64,000 bases of DNA from Branchiostoma floridae (lineage: Eukaryota; Chordata; Leptocardii; Amphioxiformes; Branchiostomatidae), in assembly GCF_000003815.2 (NCBI RefSeq), contig NC_049987.1:10075375-10139374 (forward strand). The letters run 5' to 3'. Positions 1 through 13,068 of this stretch are shown one piece after another. The notes beneath the pieces are model-generated. The model was not told the DNA's origin. It did no database searches and worked only from the letters and a program-made list of their open reading frames with translations. Position numbers and translations under genes: made by a program. How positions within the stretch are numbered: position 1 is the stretch's first letter; each line of letters begins with the position of its first letter.

Positions 1-3000
1 GCGGTAATTAGAATTTGTAAGAAAAGTTTTTCCAGCACACCACCGATACCCCGTAGTCCCGTACTAATGGAAACAACCTCTCACACCCAATCTGTCCCGG
101 TCACCATGTTGAACGAAGTCGAACCACTCTACTGGCTGTGGTTGCAGGCCTCGTGCCCAGCATGGACGCACACTGCATTATTAATCGCCCATATGAAAAA
201 TTCACTGTGCTCCAATACATCTACCTTGCTCAGAGGGTCAATTGCTGGCAAGGTGATAATAGGATTTGTACAATCGTCCGTTGTATTGCCTAAGGTGGGT
301 CGATACTGAGACACTTGCATTGACCTTGTAGTACCTCTTTCCTTAGTGTGGTCAATTAAACACAATACCATCCATGCCGTTTGTCACAGAAATGCTAAGA
401 CGTACTAAGAGATGCTGACAGTCTGTAATTATGGTAGGTTGGTGTAGGACACATGTTTTTGAGCTGCAGGCATTTGGCCAAGTCATACACCAATACTTGG
501 CAATAGGTTAACTGCCTGTATCAATACTACCTGTATGCATTTGTAACAATAAGACATAAAGTTGGTAACGTTTAAGAGAGCACTGGGTGGTGCAGTGCTT
601 TGCTAGCATAAAGTTCTGTCAGAAAAAAAGGGTACCATTGTCATTGCATGCTCTTCAGACCGAATAAAGAAGATAATACATATGAAGGAAAATATGGAGG
701 TCCTTTTGCAAAACATGAATAGTCGTCTGCTCCTGGTCACATAAAGAATCATTAAAGCTTAGTTGTGAATTAGTCCATAACTAATGCCTTATAAGACCGT
801 TCATATCACATACTTCCACTGTAAACCTTAAACGTAGGAATGATGTGAAAACTTTTAATGATTCTGCATCATGAGACAGTCTGGAGCCTGTCCCCGTTGC
901 CAATTTTATGCCTCGGTGAATGTACCCGTAAAAATCGACATGCCATTCCAGAAGAATGGTTAATAATAGCGTTTGCTCTCACAGACTTCACATTAAAGTA
1001 ACTTCAAGAGAACGCTAACTACTATGGAATATGCTTTAGACCCTCAAAAAGCAGTAACTCAACATAGATGAAGGGAGGAGTAAAACCAGCTCATAGTAAT
1101 TCAACTAAATACCACACAGAACGTTACTGATGCAGAGAGTTTTTTTTTCCAAATGGATCTTCACATTCCACTTGCAACATCTTAGAAAGCTGTCATTTGT
1201 CATTAGCTCTTAAACAAGTCTTCCTTTCCTTTGGGACCAGACATATACTCATTACCCCCATGGGGAATTCTTATGCTCTCTGTACCTTCGACAGGATAAA
1301 ACGTTCCTATGATGGAAATTTATTACCAAAGGGATAAAAAGCCCTCCAATCCCCGAAGACACTACCTCGCAGGTTACGGTCATAAGTGAGTAGCATAAGT
1401 TGCTAAATCGATTTCAACTTTTGCCATTGACACACATTCATCTAAAACTATGCCAATATGTTTCACATTAACTAGAAAATAATGGTTTCGTTGTTTCAAT
1501 ACGTATTGTTCGTACTGCAAACATCTGTATGACAGATAGGCGCAATTGCACCTTTAAAGTACATGTACTGTATAACAAATCATCCTGTTCGCCCTGCATA
1601 TTACCGTTTACTAAGTATTTAGTTTGAATCATGAAGCTAAAGGACAGTCGAGGACTTTTAACGCACACTTAAGAGTTCAGTCCAGTCACCATCAGAGTAA
1701 CATTTCTACAGGAAGTAACCGTGAGTGTTGCGTTAAAACTTATCATCCTACTGCACAGGCCTTGCACTCAATGGTATCTCAGCATAGCATCACTAACGTC
1801 TGAGTTGTCGACATTTACGAAGGAAAGTTCAATGATAGACTGGTGTGACTCTTTGGAGATTTGACATTATGTTATAGTTTCTGCGATCTATTTGGTGTTG
1901 AGCTCGTTATAGTATCCTTCAGGCATAGACGATATTAGTAATCATTGTCAGTATGTCTTCGATGTTCTTCAATAGTCTCTAGAAATCAATTTTCAAAGAA
2001 AGCGATATGCTTGCTGAAGCAAGTCAGCTTTCGCATACTTCATGCCATGTTTGAAACACATTGTTACTCAATGGTACTTTTACCCCCTGATTCTTTAGTA
2101 AGTTTTGACAGAATAAAAATGTAGTACCAAGTTTCCCGGATATTACAGGATCTTGTAATACTATGTTTGTTATCTTCTAATCTAAGCAATATTAGATGCA
2201 CGTACGTACAGTGACTTGTAATATGACTGTATCAGTTGATCACCGCTAGACCAGACTCAAGCCACATTTACCAATAGGATGTATTAATCACCCCGGATTC
2301 CATTATCGCTAGGATATGCCTAATGTACTTTAAGACTCCTCGTGGCACTTTTCCCATAATGGGAACAGCATTACGTGCTTAATTAGATCCAAGATGCAAT
2401 CATTTACCATTGACCTCTTTTATAAACGACAAAATAGCAAGAAAGTCTTAATTTTACCAACGATTTCCGTTCTTTGAACACTCTCAGTATGTGTATGTGT
2501 TTTAGGCTTAAGTACCTCACATGGATCATTAGGTGAGGCAATGTTAGCATCAACTGAAGCCAATATAGTATTGCCCTTCATTCATTTCAACATGCCATGT
2601 GCGGTAAGGTCTGCGTCCCTGAGGGATCCTAATGCCTCATTACGTTTTAATGGCGTAGCGCCTCGTGGAAAGCTAACCGGGGTGTACATTGCAGAACAGC
2701 ACTCTAAATTGTCTACCTTTTACGGCAGCTATTGATTTTTGTCAGGGATCAGTTTGCATGGTGGTCGTCTGTTTTGACAAGGCTGACAACTGTTCCTCTT
2801 GGCACGATCGAAGTACAGCATAATGATGGAGTCTTCGATCTGCTGACATCAGCGATTTGCTTCTGTTTTTTATTGAGGACTTTTCAAGAGAATCCATGGT
2901 GTCACCTTGCTAGGGGAAGGATGCATATTGACAGGGAAATCGAATCAGATTCAAGACCGTGAAGTCTACAGACACATACATGGTCACGTTAGGGACCCAT

Positions 3001-3594
3001 CTACAAGGCTGGTCCACAACGATTTTGAAAAGGTAAGCCTTTATTCATTCTAGCATATGGAACTTTCAGTTACGGTCTCGCGGCAACGTAAGACGCCATC
3101 CAGCGATTTTTACCTGAAAAATTCTAGTATTTTTTTTTACTCTTTTAAGGTTACTTACTACCTTACACAAAGACAATTTGATATAGGAAATATGCTGTTT
3201 ACTTGATTTGTATCTGTTTTTAAATTTAGATGTAATCATGTTGATCATGTTTAACGTACAGAGCCCAAGAGTATAGATTTAGTAACTAAAAAGGTTCGTA
3301 TGATCAAGAAAGATTCTGAACACTTTCTTGGACGTCAGGTCCGATGATAATGCTTAAGACCTTTCTTTGATGATATCTTAAAGACACGACCAGCGAGTTT
3401 TCTTGCATCGCACACAATACCACTACCCTAAGTTGACATATTTGAGAATATGACATAATCTATCAGACCTTGAATCTCCATGTAAATAGCTTTAAGATGC
3501 ATCTGGGCTGGTAAGTGCCTTTGGGGACGCCGTTGAGTACAAAGTGCGCCGCGATGGCTGCCCTGCCTGCGTGAACAGCCATTCTGATGAGCAC
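1..3594. other. Intergenic, no gene recognised
   Basis: All open frames here are 80 codons or shorter. They overlap on opposite strands and show no domain or convincing splice-site pair. I see no RNA gene or clear repeat in this stretch. Confidence 0.5.
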
Positions 3595-3778
3595 GATGAA
3601 AGCAGCACTTACAGCTACGGGCTCCGTTCAGGTCAGCAAGCCGAATGACTCACGACCTGCTTACTAGGAAGCGGTGTGGACGCAAATGGACCTGTCAAAA
3701 AGTAATTCCCCCTACCCTTCACATCGTAGGGAGAAATTGAGCGCCCAGGGTACAAATGTATTGTGCCGGTAAATAACG
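3595..3778 (+). repeat. Dispersed repeat family, copy 1
   Basis: This segment shares ordered blocks with 34560-34750 and 21299-21402: a block around AGCACTTACA, then GACGCAAATGG-CTGTC, then GTAAATAA. The distance from the CAAATGG block to GTAAATAA is 86 bp here and 90 bp in the other two copies, so they are aligned copies of one element and not chance words. The GC-rich stretch just upstream (about 3510-3594) may belong to the same element. No coding capacity is seen. Orientation is arbitrary but the same in all three copies. The family is not identified; a SINE or MITE relic is possible. Confidence 0.6.
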
Positions 3779-6422
3779 TTTCCAAAGCAAAGGGGTCCAT
3801 ATCATGGGATGATTATCTCCTCTGGGCACAGAGGGGAAACATTCTTACGGACAGATAATGCAAAGTCCAACCGTTGATGACACTCTATCATGGTCTACGA
3901 TCACACTTCTCTCTGACGTTTGAAGAATTCTATTGGCGAATGCAGGACGGACGAACGCCTATTTACTCTTTGCTTCATTTGTCTTTTTGGGATATTTTTA
4001 AGGGGGGGGGGGGGCGATAAACCAACAGCGTCGTTGTGTACACGTCTATGGATAATGCATTCTACATTACGCGGTTGACACATATACCAGGGCATATCAT
4101 CCCATTTAATAGCTATTACAATAAACTCATGAGATAGTTGCCTATGCCTATGGTTTCTCCCTGTACCTGGCCCAAAACACAGCTGTAATAGTCACTGATA
4201 TAGTTTGTCTCATCAAAGAGGTTAAAAAATAAGTTATCTCATCTACAGGGTAAATAAAGTTAGTATGTAAATAGGGAAATAGGTCAACAGATGGGGCTGA
4301 AATCAAACAGAACTGCTGAGCCATATTTTTATGAACAGAATCATTTTTATCCAAAATACAAGCAAGGCAAAAGAAGCACATTTTGTCCAATTTTGATTAT
4401 GGATTACCAATACGCTCAACAAGTAATTAGATGATGGTGTATAATGATTCATTATGTATTGTCAGGGATTTCTAACTCTTTGAATGAAAATAAACAAGAA
4501 TACTAATGAAGTATGATAGTTATCCAAGTACAAATAAAGGGGCTTTTCTTTAGCCATACGCCTTTTATAGGAATTCGTTGAAAATCCGCAGTGAAAATCC
4601 ATGCTGCCTGACTTGGACAGTGACATATCAGGGGCCATCGTTTATTTGAACCCTTCGCCAGTAAAGACTCCAGTGAGAATGTTATGGATACGAACCGTTT
4701 ATAGTTCCCTGGAGAAATCTGTCGTGATGGTCCTGAATGGACGAAGGCATTCTGGTACACAACCTTCCTTTACGCAAAGTAGATTTTAACATGGACAGGG
4801 TGAAGCATGTATTGGTGGCAATGGTGCGAATCACAACCATGGTTTTGAACATTTGCCTTGTTACCGTGCTTCAGCCACGTATTGGGAAATGAGTCTTCTT
4901 TGTCACATCCAACAGTCGGATTGCATTCTCAGAACAGTTGCAAACCGAATTGTACAACAAACCAGACAAAAAAACTGTACCTTTTTGCTAAGGTAGCAAG
5001 AACCACATCATCAATGATTAGGCTATAAATGATAAATGCACATTACGATGCTATTATGCTTTAGGCAAGATTGATAGTCACAACTAACACACAGCACAAA
5101 CTGACATTAGCTTCAAACTTTACTGGAAATAATCGATTGGCCGAAAATGTAGTAGTTATGTAGCTGCATCTTGCAATTGGTTATCCAACATCTGTTTTGG
5201 AATGTCACGCATGTGATTCAAAATCACAACCTATTGAGAAACGTCATGCGACTGGCCCATTTTCACGAAGATGTATTGTAGTCTAGTTGGTTTGCCACCG
5301 TGACACACGTATATATGTGTACGGTACTACCTGTTACACAGAGATACGCAAATAAAGAAATTTGTCTTACCTGAAGGTTCATCAACCAACCATACAGCTT
5401 GAAGAAGAAGATCTTTTGAAGTTCCACTGCCACAGTGAAATATTTTTACAATCGGTTCGAGGGTTTTCACCATGCTTCGAGTGTTTTCATCATGCTATGG
5501 CTTTGGTCCGGTAGGGAGTCTGTATATTAAGTTTGTTGTAATGCACATATATTATGTTTGGTTGCGTGATCGAGACACAATATGGACACTCAGTCAAACG
5601 TGATCATATCAAAAGGCATGGTGTCACGCCACGTGCCAAGGGCAAGGTGGGCGTAAAATCCCACAGTGTCCACTACTTTCAGTTTTCCCAGTAGCGCTTT
5701 CAAACGACGCCGATCGTGCAAATTCCCACACATACAGGAACGGTGGTGGGCGGGGTGTTAAAACAAATCATCGATCGTATTTTCCACTGGGCTTCCGTGG
5801 CGACGAAACCTACTCCCAACTGGGTCAATCATGCCTTTTCGATAAAAGCCATTATGTCGCTTGCTGGGTCGTTTTTCTTTCGATTTTACAAATTAGAACA
5901 TGGACTTGGACATAATCTGTTACTGTTATGCAGTCCACAGCCGTAAGAAACTTCGGGTAACCCCGTTTTAACTAGGGTGGCAATACATTTTCTAAAAACG
6001 TCCTTGGTTGACCATACTGTTTCTTAAGTGCTGCCTCTCAGGTACCGTTCTGAGTTCTCAGCTGGCCGTGCTGGACAATACCGGGTTGGGCGTGGGCTCT
6101 TAATGGGGTATCTCTCTAGACTGCGGCATGTAGGCGGCGTCTTGAAATATCCATTCCTGGATTCGCAATGAATGCACATACTGTGTTCATGTAGCCACCA
6201 ACTGCATATAGATTATATTGCAGTATGGTCTTAATTTAGATAGAAGTAGGAAGCAAAATGCCCCCCCCCTCCTCAAGAAGAAAAAAAATGACTGGTATAT
6301 TGAATAAAAAGAAGGTACGTATTATTCTTAAATCACTAGATTGAACGCAGTCCCTGTTTTCTCAAATTAGCAATGACCGGATGCGTGCAAATGTAAATGC
6401 TAATACTGGGCCGTGTACGCTG
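3779..6422. other. Intergenic, no gene recognised
   Basis: There are only short, overlapping chance frames. The one simple-sequence feature is the G run at 4002-4014. Confidence 0.5.
4002..4014 (+). repeat. Poly-G run (13 G)
   Basis: Thirteen consecutive G follow a T/A-rich stretch. This is a mononucleotide microsatellite and its length may be a sequencing or assembly uncertainty. Confidence 0.85.
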
Positions 6423-6425
6423 TTA

Positions 6426-6475
6426 AGGCCCCCTCTCACTTGACGTGCGGCACGCTTGCGGCATTGCTGCGTTCG
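6426..6475 (+). repeat. Left terminal inverted repeat of the MITE
   Basis: These 50 bp are the exact reverse complement of 7604-7653. They contain GTGCGGCAC and TTGCGGCA, which carry the same core as the TGCCGC motif of the internal arrays. Confidence 0.9.
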
Positions 6476-6498
6476 AAAACGCAGATGTACCGCCACGG

Positions 6499-6561
6499 AA
6501 CCTAGAGGTGCCGCAAGCAAACCTAGAGGTGCCGCAAGCAAACCTAGAAGTGCCGCAAGCA
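6499..6561 (+). repeat. 3 x 21-bp subterminal tandem repeat
   Basis: Three near-identical 21-bp units start with AACCTAGAGG and end with TGCCGCAAGCA. The third unit has one change (AACCTAGAAG). They sit just inside the left terminal repeat of the MITE, where transposase-binding repeats often occur. The binding role is inferred. Confidence 0.9.
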
Positions 6562-6607
6562 AGCGCGACGTTTTTTAAAAAGTTTAAAAATAACGCAAGT
6601 GGCAAGA

Positions 6608-6662
6608 TGCCGCAACAGTGCCGCAACAGTGCCGCAACGGTGCCGCAACAGTGCCGCCACCA
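6608..6662 (+). repeat. 5 x 11-bp subterminal tandem repeat
   Basis: Five 11-bp units follow TGCCGCAACAG. Unit three ends GG and unit five is TGCCGCCACCA. The array shares its TGCCGC core with the 21-bp array and with the terminal repeats. Short open frames across it encode only repeat-derived peptides and are not genes. Confidence 0.9.
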
Positions 6663-7603
6663 TGCCCCAAACAGTATCAAGGATATATTTTGCCTGTTTT
6701 ACACCAAGAATCAAAAGTAAACATCCTTTTATCACCGAAAAACTATTTTAGATGCATTTCTAATAATTTTACAGTGGTTTTCGATCCAGTAAAAACACTG
6801 CGAATTCCACAAAACTTACCTTGTATCCGTATTCAGAGTTAACTTAAAAATACATCTTTTGAATTATTTAATTGGAAGTAGGTCAGTATTTTATACTTGA
6901 AAACAATAAATAAGTAACTGGTTTATCGATTAACCTACGGATGTAGAGAAAAAGATTATCGTACAACGTTCAAAAATAATTTATTTATGTTGGATGATAA
7001 CGAGTTTGCGTTTGCGTTATAACGTTACAAGCTAATCATTGCTCAGCCTGGTAGCCTGCCACCGATAAAATACAAAATTGCAGTCATTCAAACCGATGGG
7101 CCATATTTTTCTCACTTTTTACAAATATGATAGACTTAGACATCAATAGGCTGGCAAGCCATCCGCCGACAATGAAAATACTCCGCGTCATACAAAATAA
7201 GTATGAAATATCAAGCATTTTCATTTTAAAAATTTGCAAAATTGGTGAATAAACATATTAACATACATAATTACACATAACGTTACATGGTGCAAAACGT
7301 ACACATCGATTCAAATCTGGTATATGGTTCGTGTCCGTTCAGTTGGGTCATTTCCTTTACAGTAAAAGTCGTTCAAGGTTATTTATAGCATATGTATCAT
7401 ATAATTCATTATCATAAGGGAAATCTTTTCATTATAAATCTCATTTTTGGGCATTCTCATCATTTTACAGTGATTTTTCATAAATTGACAACGCTGCAAT
7501 TGCCAATAACATGTTCATTTAGTTTAGAAACGCAACAGTGCCGCACGTCAGTGTGAGTGCAAGACAAAAATCGGCGAAATTAACACAGCAGTGCCGCAGT
7601 GAA

Positions 7604-7653
7604 CGAACGCAGCAATGCCGCAAGCGTGCCGCACGTCAAGTGAGAGGGGGCCT
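7604..7653 (-). repeat. Right terminal inverted repeat of the MITE
   Basis: This is the reverse complement of 6426-6475 over all 50 bp. It is preceded by GCAGTGCCGCAGTGAACGAA, a block also present at the right end of the smaller element at 63658-63895. Confidence 0.9.
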
Positions 7654-7656
7654 TTA

Positions 7657-10600
7657 CATTGCGAGCAAACACATACAGCAGCGTACGTATACATTACATT
7701 AAACTCCTGTCGAAAGGCTGTTTGAGACGGCTTGAGTTGATAAGGTCATGTCCAGCTTTTAGCACCAAAGTCTACGTCGTGAGGCGAATTCCTTCCTCCC
7801 TCTTAAAGACTGGGTCGGAAGGTTACTACAATTGTTGTGCCCTTCGCTGCATCTGATCGACAAGGAACCTTCAATGTACAGAAAAGCACTTAAAACATTT
7901 CGACAGAAAGTATGAGATTGTATACACTGATATTACAAATGTTGTGTCATGTGTTGCGTAACTGGTAGTAGAGTGTCGGAGAGTAAGAAAGAAAGTAAAA
8001 AAATTATGACACCAACATTTTTTTTCGCCTGATAAATTAATCCCTTTCATTGAACTGAATGGAGAAATATGATCTGAAGTCATTCAATTGAGAAATATGT
8101 CTGAAGAGTCTGGAAGAAAATGATGACTGATGCCTCATCAAACTGTGCACAACTGATGCTTCAACAATGTGTCATTTGTGTCATTCGCTCCGAAAAGCTC
8201 TAGGAAGCTTGACAAGAGCGTTACGTATGCCCTAATTACACACTACCTGCGCGGCAACTTTAGAAGAACAAATCAAAAATGCAATTTTATCCTCTATAAA
8301 TCAATTGAATTTAATAAAAATTATCGCACATGTACATATAAAAAACGATTATGAACTGACAAACGATTATTCAAAATTTGCGAAACCAAGAAAGCACAAA
8401 CTATATCGGTCACACTAAGTGGGGCAGTTTAATTGAGAGATCAATCAATTCTGTCATAGTTCTTGCTTGTATGGGTGTATGTACTATAGGTGGTCCAATT
8501 AGCGACCAGAACAATTTGTGTCTCGGTTTCTACCGCTTCTACGAACTTTCGGGACCCCAATTACAACAGTCGGCAATGCGACATCACTGCGACATGAATT
8601 AGACTGTTGTGATAAAACAGAAGTCTTGCTGAACAAATCCACCCACCCACCTAAAGCGTTAAAATAGATATAAAAGTCATGGATCACTCTGTCCAATCGC
8701 ACGGTCACAAGGCGGTCGTAACTAGGTCACCACCCTCGAGGAGGAGGTTTAATATCATAAGGAACGCAAACGTTGCTATAAAAATGACTCCCTTGTATCG
8801 GCGTTTCTCACTTGGCTTCTTCTAGGCGTGAACGCAAAATTGGGGTAGTCTGTAAAAAGATTACGAAGTTCAGGGGGCTAATTGTTACCAATCTACAGCC
8901 AACAAGTTCTGCTTGTCCTGTAATAAACCCAAACTTTACAATGGTCCCGATTGGCTGTGTTATTTCGGGTGTCGATTTGAAGTACCGCAAATGGAATGAC
9001 CTCTTGAACTTTGCGCCACAACTTGGTAGTAGTCACCAACAACTCTACACTGTATGTCCCAAAACGTTTTAGTGCTATCCTCTTTTGCACAAAATCCGAG
9101 GAGTATACTTAAATTAGAGTGGTGTCTTCTAAATGTCAATGTTAGTCGTTGCCATTTCCTGCACGATATTGACTATCTCTAGCATCCCTCTCTAAAGTGA
9201 CACTTCCTTTGGTCTGCCCACAGCTGATAACGTATTAATGCATTCACAGTGACGCACGTTCACGGGCATTTTGCCTACAATATGGTCCCAATTACAAATT
9301 CTACTACATTACGATTGCACTACGACTTCTCTGCGACCCAAACTGGATTTTTGTAAGCCTTGACTTCATAAGTGTAATACCATGCAAAATTTAAAAGTAT
9401 TACTGGAAATATGAAAATGCACAATGCAAAATGTCTTCCTTTATCTCTGAAAATCATGGAACACCCCGTCAACTTACTCACAGCAAGGCCGTAGTGCCCG
9501 CGGAATAGAGGCGTTATTAAGATCTTACGATGCATTTATATTTATCTGCCCTCGAGATGCTGGTTGGAACGACGATAAATATTTAGACTGCGGTTTTGGG
9601 TTTCTCTTTGTCCGAGTAAAATTAATCTGCTTCTACATCATAACCAAGATAGTAGGCAAAACTACCCCTCTCGTATATGCCATAAAATTACTCTATTGAT
9701 TCAGCCCTTACATATTTAATTGCTGCCCAAGTACCAATTGCAACAGGCCATTTTTTCATGTCCCCACCACGGTAATAAACGTGTGAATATATTTATTTTA
9801 AGGTACGCATGTTGCAAATATTGGATACCATAAGAAATATGCAACTCCGATACAACGTATTTTGTGCATGGAGGGCAAAATGACTGATATTCCGGCTTCC
9901 TGTGTTAATATGGTCGAGTTTCCACGTACCTTGGCTATTAACGTGTCATAAAACGTAAGCTATGGTTGTGTTATGCTCCCCTCACGCTCGAATGATATTC
10001 TTTCAGTTGTCGTCAAGTATCATGGAGTAAGGATCGCATGCCCTTAACCACATGTAACTGCTGTGCTACTCTCTCCTATAGATATTGATCTTGGAACGCT
10101 CTTATCTGTTTATTTCAGGTCTTATCTTTGACCGTGAATGTCCAGAAACCTTAAAGCCACGCGTTCCTGACTGGAAGGCAACTGTGTGAGAAGAAATCTG
10201 ATGACCGCACGAAACACAGAAAAGATTTCGCAGCAACATCATCTCACAGGTGAGTTCAATGTTATTGCTTACATTGTCCTTCACTTTGGGCCACGATAAG
10301 GCCATGTTTTAAGGATACCAGAAAACCGAATCCCCAAAGTTACCCTGAGTTTGGTGCGGAGGGGAAAAAGAAATGAGAACGTCCCAACACTACTTGGATA
10401 CGCACTGTGACTAGATACCTAGCGGTAATGGGCATCACGTAATATTCAGCTCTTATGTTAGCACAGAACAGGCCTGGGTGTAAGAAACTGTTTACAGCCT
10501 AATGTTTAACATGGAAAGAAGAAAATAAGTAAGTGAATTAGGCTTTAGAATTTACGATTATAATTCTTCAGCAGATCTAAAGATACCTCAGTTTGTACTT

Positions 10601-12237
10601 GACGTTTTGTACAGTGGGCATGGTGTATCAGTTGACTGACGGTACAGATTTATAATTTCCAGCCGTTCCATGCTTTCAAGTTTGCCACCCAGCGTCTTAC
10701 ACCACAATAGCGTATAATGTATATTTATTGTCTGTGTAATGTTAATGAAGTTTATATAACATTAAGCCATAAGATATTATTTGGTGCAATTGATAAGCCA
10801 GTATAGTATGCGTGGATTGTTCGATCTGTTGACTGATACTGCACAAGTTAGCACTGTAATAACAGTATTCTGCATTGCATTGATGAAAAAGTAAATCACT
10901 TCCCTACACTGTCCCTTTAGAGTAAAAATGATCTCTTTATAGCCAGGCGTGTGTGCTGAAATATGGTCTACCACCTCTTTATAGTGGCCAAACGTCAGTA
11001 CAATGAGCTTAACGGATCGAACATACAGAGTTCTATGGCTGTGGATCAGTAAATGTTCTGCCAAATGTTGGCATTCCAAAGAGCTCTTAATCTCGAAGGG
11101 ACTGAACTAATGGTCGCTGTGGCCAGACTCAATCACCGAAACGTAAGTTTAAGCTTCTGCACAGCATCAAGATGATAGCTTTTCTCTCCTAAATGGGAAT
11201 CCTGCCTTTTACCCAAATGCCTTGGTCAGCCAGGCAGTGCTCAAGTCCGGCATGATGAATTGATAATCATCTCTTTGGATTCTATGACTGTCTGTAAAGA
11301 ATTAGCCAAAGCCCGTCCACTATCACATGTCACATATCAATATTATGTATTTTGGTCGATGATGGATTATGTATATCCATTCTTCATATATTTGATCATT
11401 ATCAAGGCTGTGATGCGCTATTACCGGAAACATCAACAATGATTTGTGAATACAGGTAATACTTTATTAAAAACATGTTGACAGGATCCAATGCACTATT
11501 GATGTCCTATTTTGGTCATTACAATGTTTATTGAATGTCACTGGATAACTTAAAGTTTCATCTGTATTGATAAAAGTCATTATGAATGAAGTCAATTGCA
11601 AACTGTAATTTCCAGCACAAGAAATTGGCTACCAGAAAACTCTGGCTCTGCATGGTGTATCTTTTCTCTTCGGTGTTCAAGACGATAATTCAAACGGAGT
11701 ATTAGCCAAAGAGCTCGACAACAGACCTGAGTCAGCCTACAGATGTATCATATGTGGTAGAGACCGCCATTCTCGTATAGGACTGCTTAGCAATAGCCGA
11801 AGCTGTAGAGCTGATATCAGTTGGAATTTCAATATGATCATTACTGACCTAATGAGGCCACATATTAGCCCAAAAGACAGTAGTTGTCTTTGGCACTTTA
11901 ATTGAAAGAGGCAACGTATTGAAAGGGCTATGAATAGAGTTGGTATACGGGCTGTTCTAAGGCATCAAGGTATAAAGCAGCAGCTTCTGAAAGTTTTGAA
12001 ATTCAATTCGCCGCGTAGTGTCCACAGAATTGCGCCTTAGCAAAGCTGGTAAGAGTACTACGACTGAGGTCATCTGGAAAACGGTTTGATGTATAACCTG
12101 TCTGCAGATTGTTGGAGAGGTTACACGAGGGCAAATTTGGAAAATCATTCATATTGGTCCTTACCCTCCATTATAGACGTCCTTAGCTGACACATCGACC
12201 ATAGTAGGTAGTATCCTATATTCTTCGTGGTCGAATT
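7657..12237. other. Intergenic, no gene recognised
   Basis: Frames reach about 100 codons at most (minus strand, 10777-11079) and show no domain, signal or splice context that I recognise. I see no clear repeat in this stretch. Confidence 0.45.
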
Positions 12238-13068
12238 GATTTTCCTTAGTTTTAAGTCTCCGGGCAAATTGACCATGTCTATAGCAATCTAGGGGATGAA
12301 TGGTATTACAGAAAAAAAGATTGTTTTCATAACTGACAGTCTTGAGTATTAGTAATAATATATATTATCCAATAATCAAACTGGTAACAATGTATACCAA
12401 GCCATCAGCGTGGCTCATTATCATTTATTTATTTATTTATTCATTCTTTGTTGATGTAAAACTGCACTCACCGTTCGAGTAGAAGTGAGAACCTGATTGC
12501 CCGTGAGGGCAGTTATTGATGCAACAAATTCACCAGCTACCCAATGCTGTCTATTCGTCTTTAGCGGTAAGAGTACGTAAGGCACTTAAGTCTACATGTT
12601 TACACCTTGTGCCAGCCAGTAATCATGACTGATTTGGGGGGTTGGGAAAGCTCGATTTTCCTTAGTTTTAAGTCTCCGGCAAATTGACCATGTCTATAGC
12701 AATCTAGGGGGTGAATGGTATTTCAGAAAAAAAATATTGTATTCATAACCGATAGTCTGGAGTATTAGCAATTATATATCTTATCCTGGTTACATTGGTA
12801 ATAATTTGTACCAATCCATCAGCGTGTCTCATTATAATTCATTTATTTACTTATTCATTCTTTGTTGATGTAAAACTGCACTCACCGTTCGAGTAGAAGT
12901 GAAAGCCTGATTGCCCGTGAGGGCAGTTATTGATGCAACAGATTCACCAGCTGCCCAATGCTGTCTATTCGTCTTTAGCGGTAAGAGTACGTAAGGCACT
13001 TAAGTCTACATGTTTACACCTTGTGCCAGCCAGTAATCATGACTGATTCGGGGGGTTGGAAAAGCTCG
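12238..13068 (+). repeat. Tandem duplication, 2 x about 416 bp
   Basis: Copy 1 is 12238-12653 and copy 2 is 12654-13068, both starting GATTTTCCTTAG. The copies match closely along their full length, with scattered substitutions. Small indels cluster around the AT-rich centre, where copy 2 lacks part of the TATATATTATCC stretch. Each copy contains a short ATTT run and the block GTTCGAGTAGAAGTGA. No frame is conserved between the copies, so this looks like a fairly recent non-coding duplication. Confidence 0.9.
12423..12442 (+). repeat. (ATTT)n short microsatellite
   Basis: About five ATTT units lie inside copy 1 of the 416-bp duplication. The run is shorter and interrupted in copy 2, near 12840. 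Confidence 0.75.

Larger units (their letters stand above)
6426..7653. mobile_element. Non-autonomous PIF/Harbinger-type MITE, 1228 bp
   Basis: The element is bounded by a perfect 50-bp terminal inverted repeat (6426-6475 and 7604-7653), beginning AGGCCCCCTCTCACTTGACG. It is flanked by a 3-bp TTA duplication at 6423-6425 and 7654-7656. A 3-bp TWA target duplication is typical of the PIF/Harbinger superfamily. The interior is AT-rich and has no transposase-like frame, so movement would depend on an enzyme supplied elsewhere. Inside the left end lie two short tandem arrays rich in TGCCGC, and related TGCCGC copies lie just inside the right end. The identical arms suggest a fairly recent insertion or strong constraint. 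The superfamily assignment rests on the duplication and the repeat structure only. Confidence 0.85.

Noticed and set aside
6362-6842. Several overlapping 60-91 codon frames with repeated peptides
   Set aside because: They arise from the 21-bp and 11-bp tandem arrays of the MITE and are open on both strands. They show no independent sign of coding.
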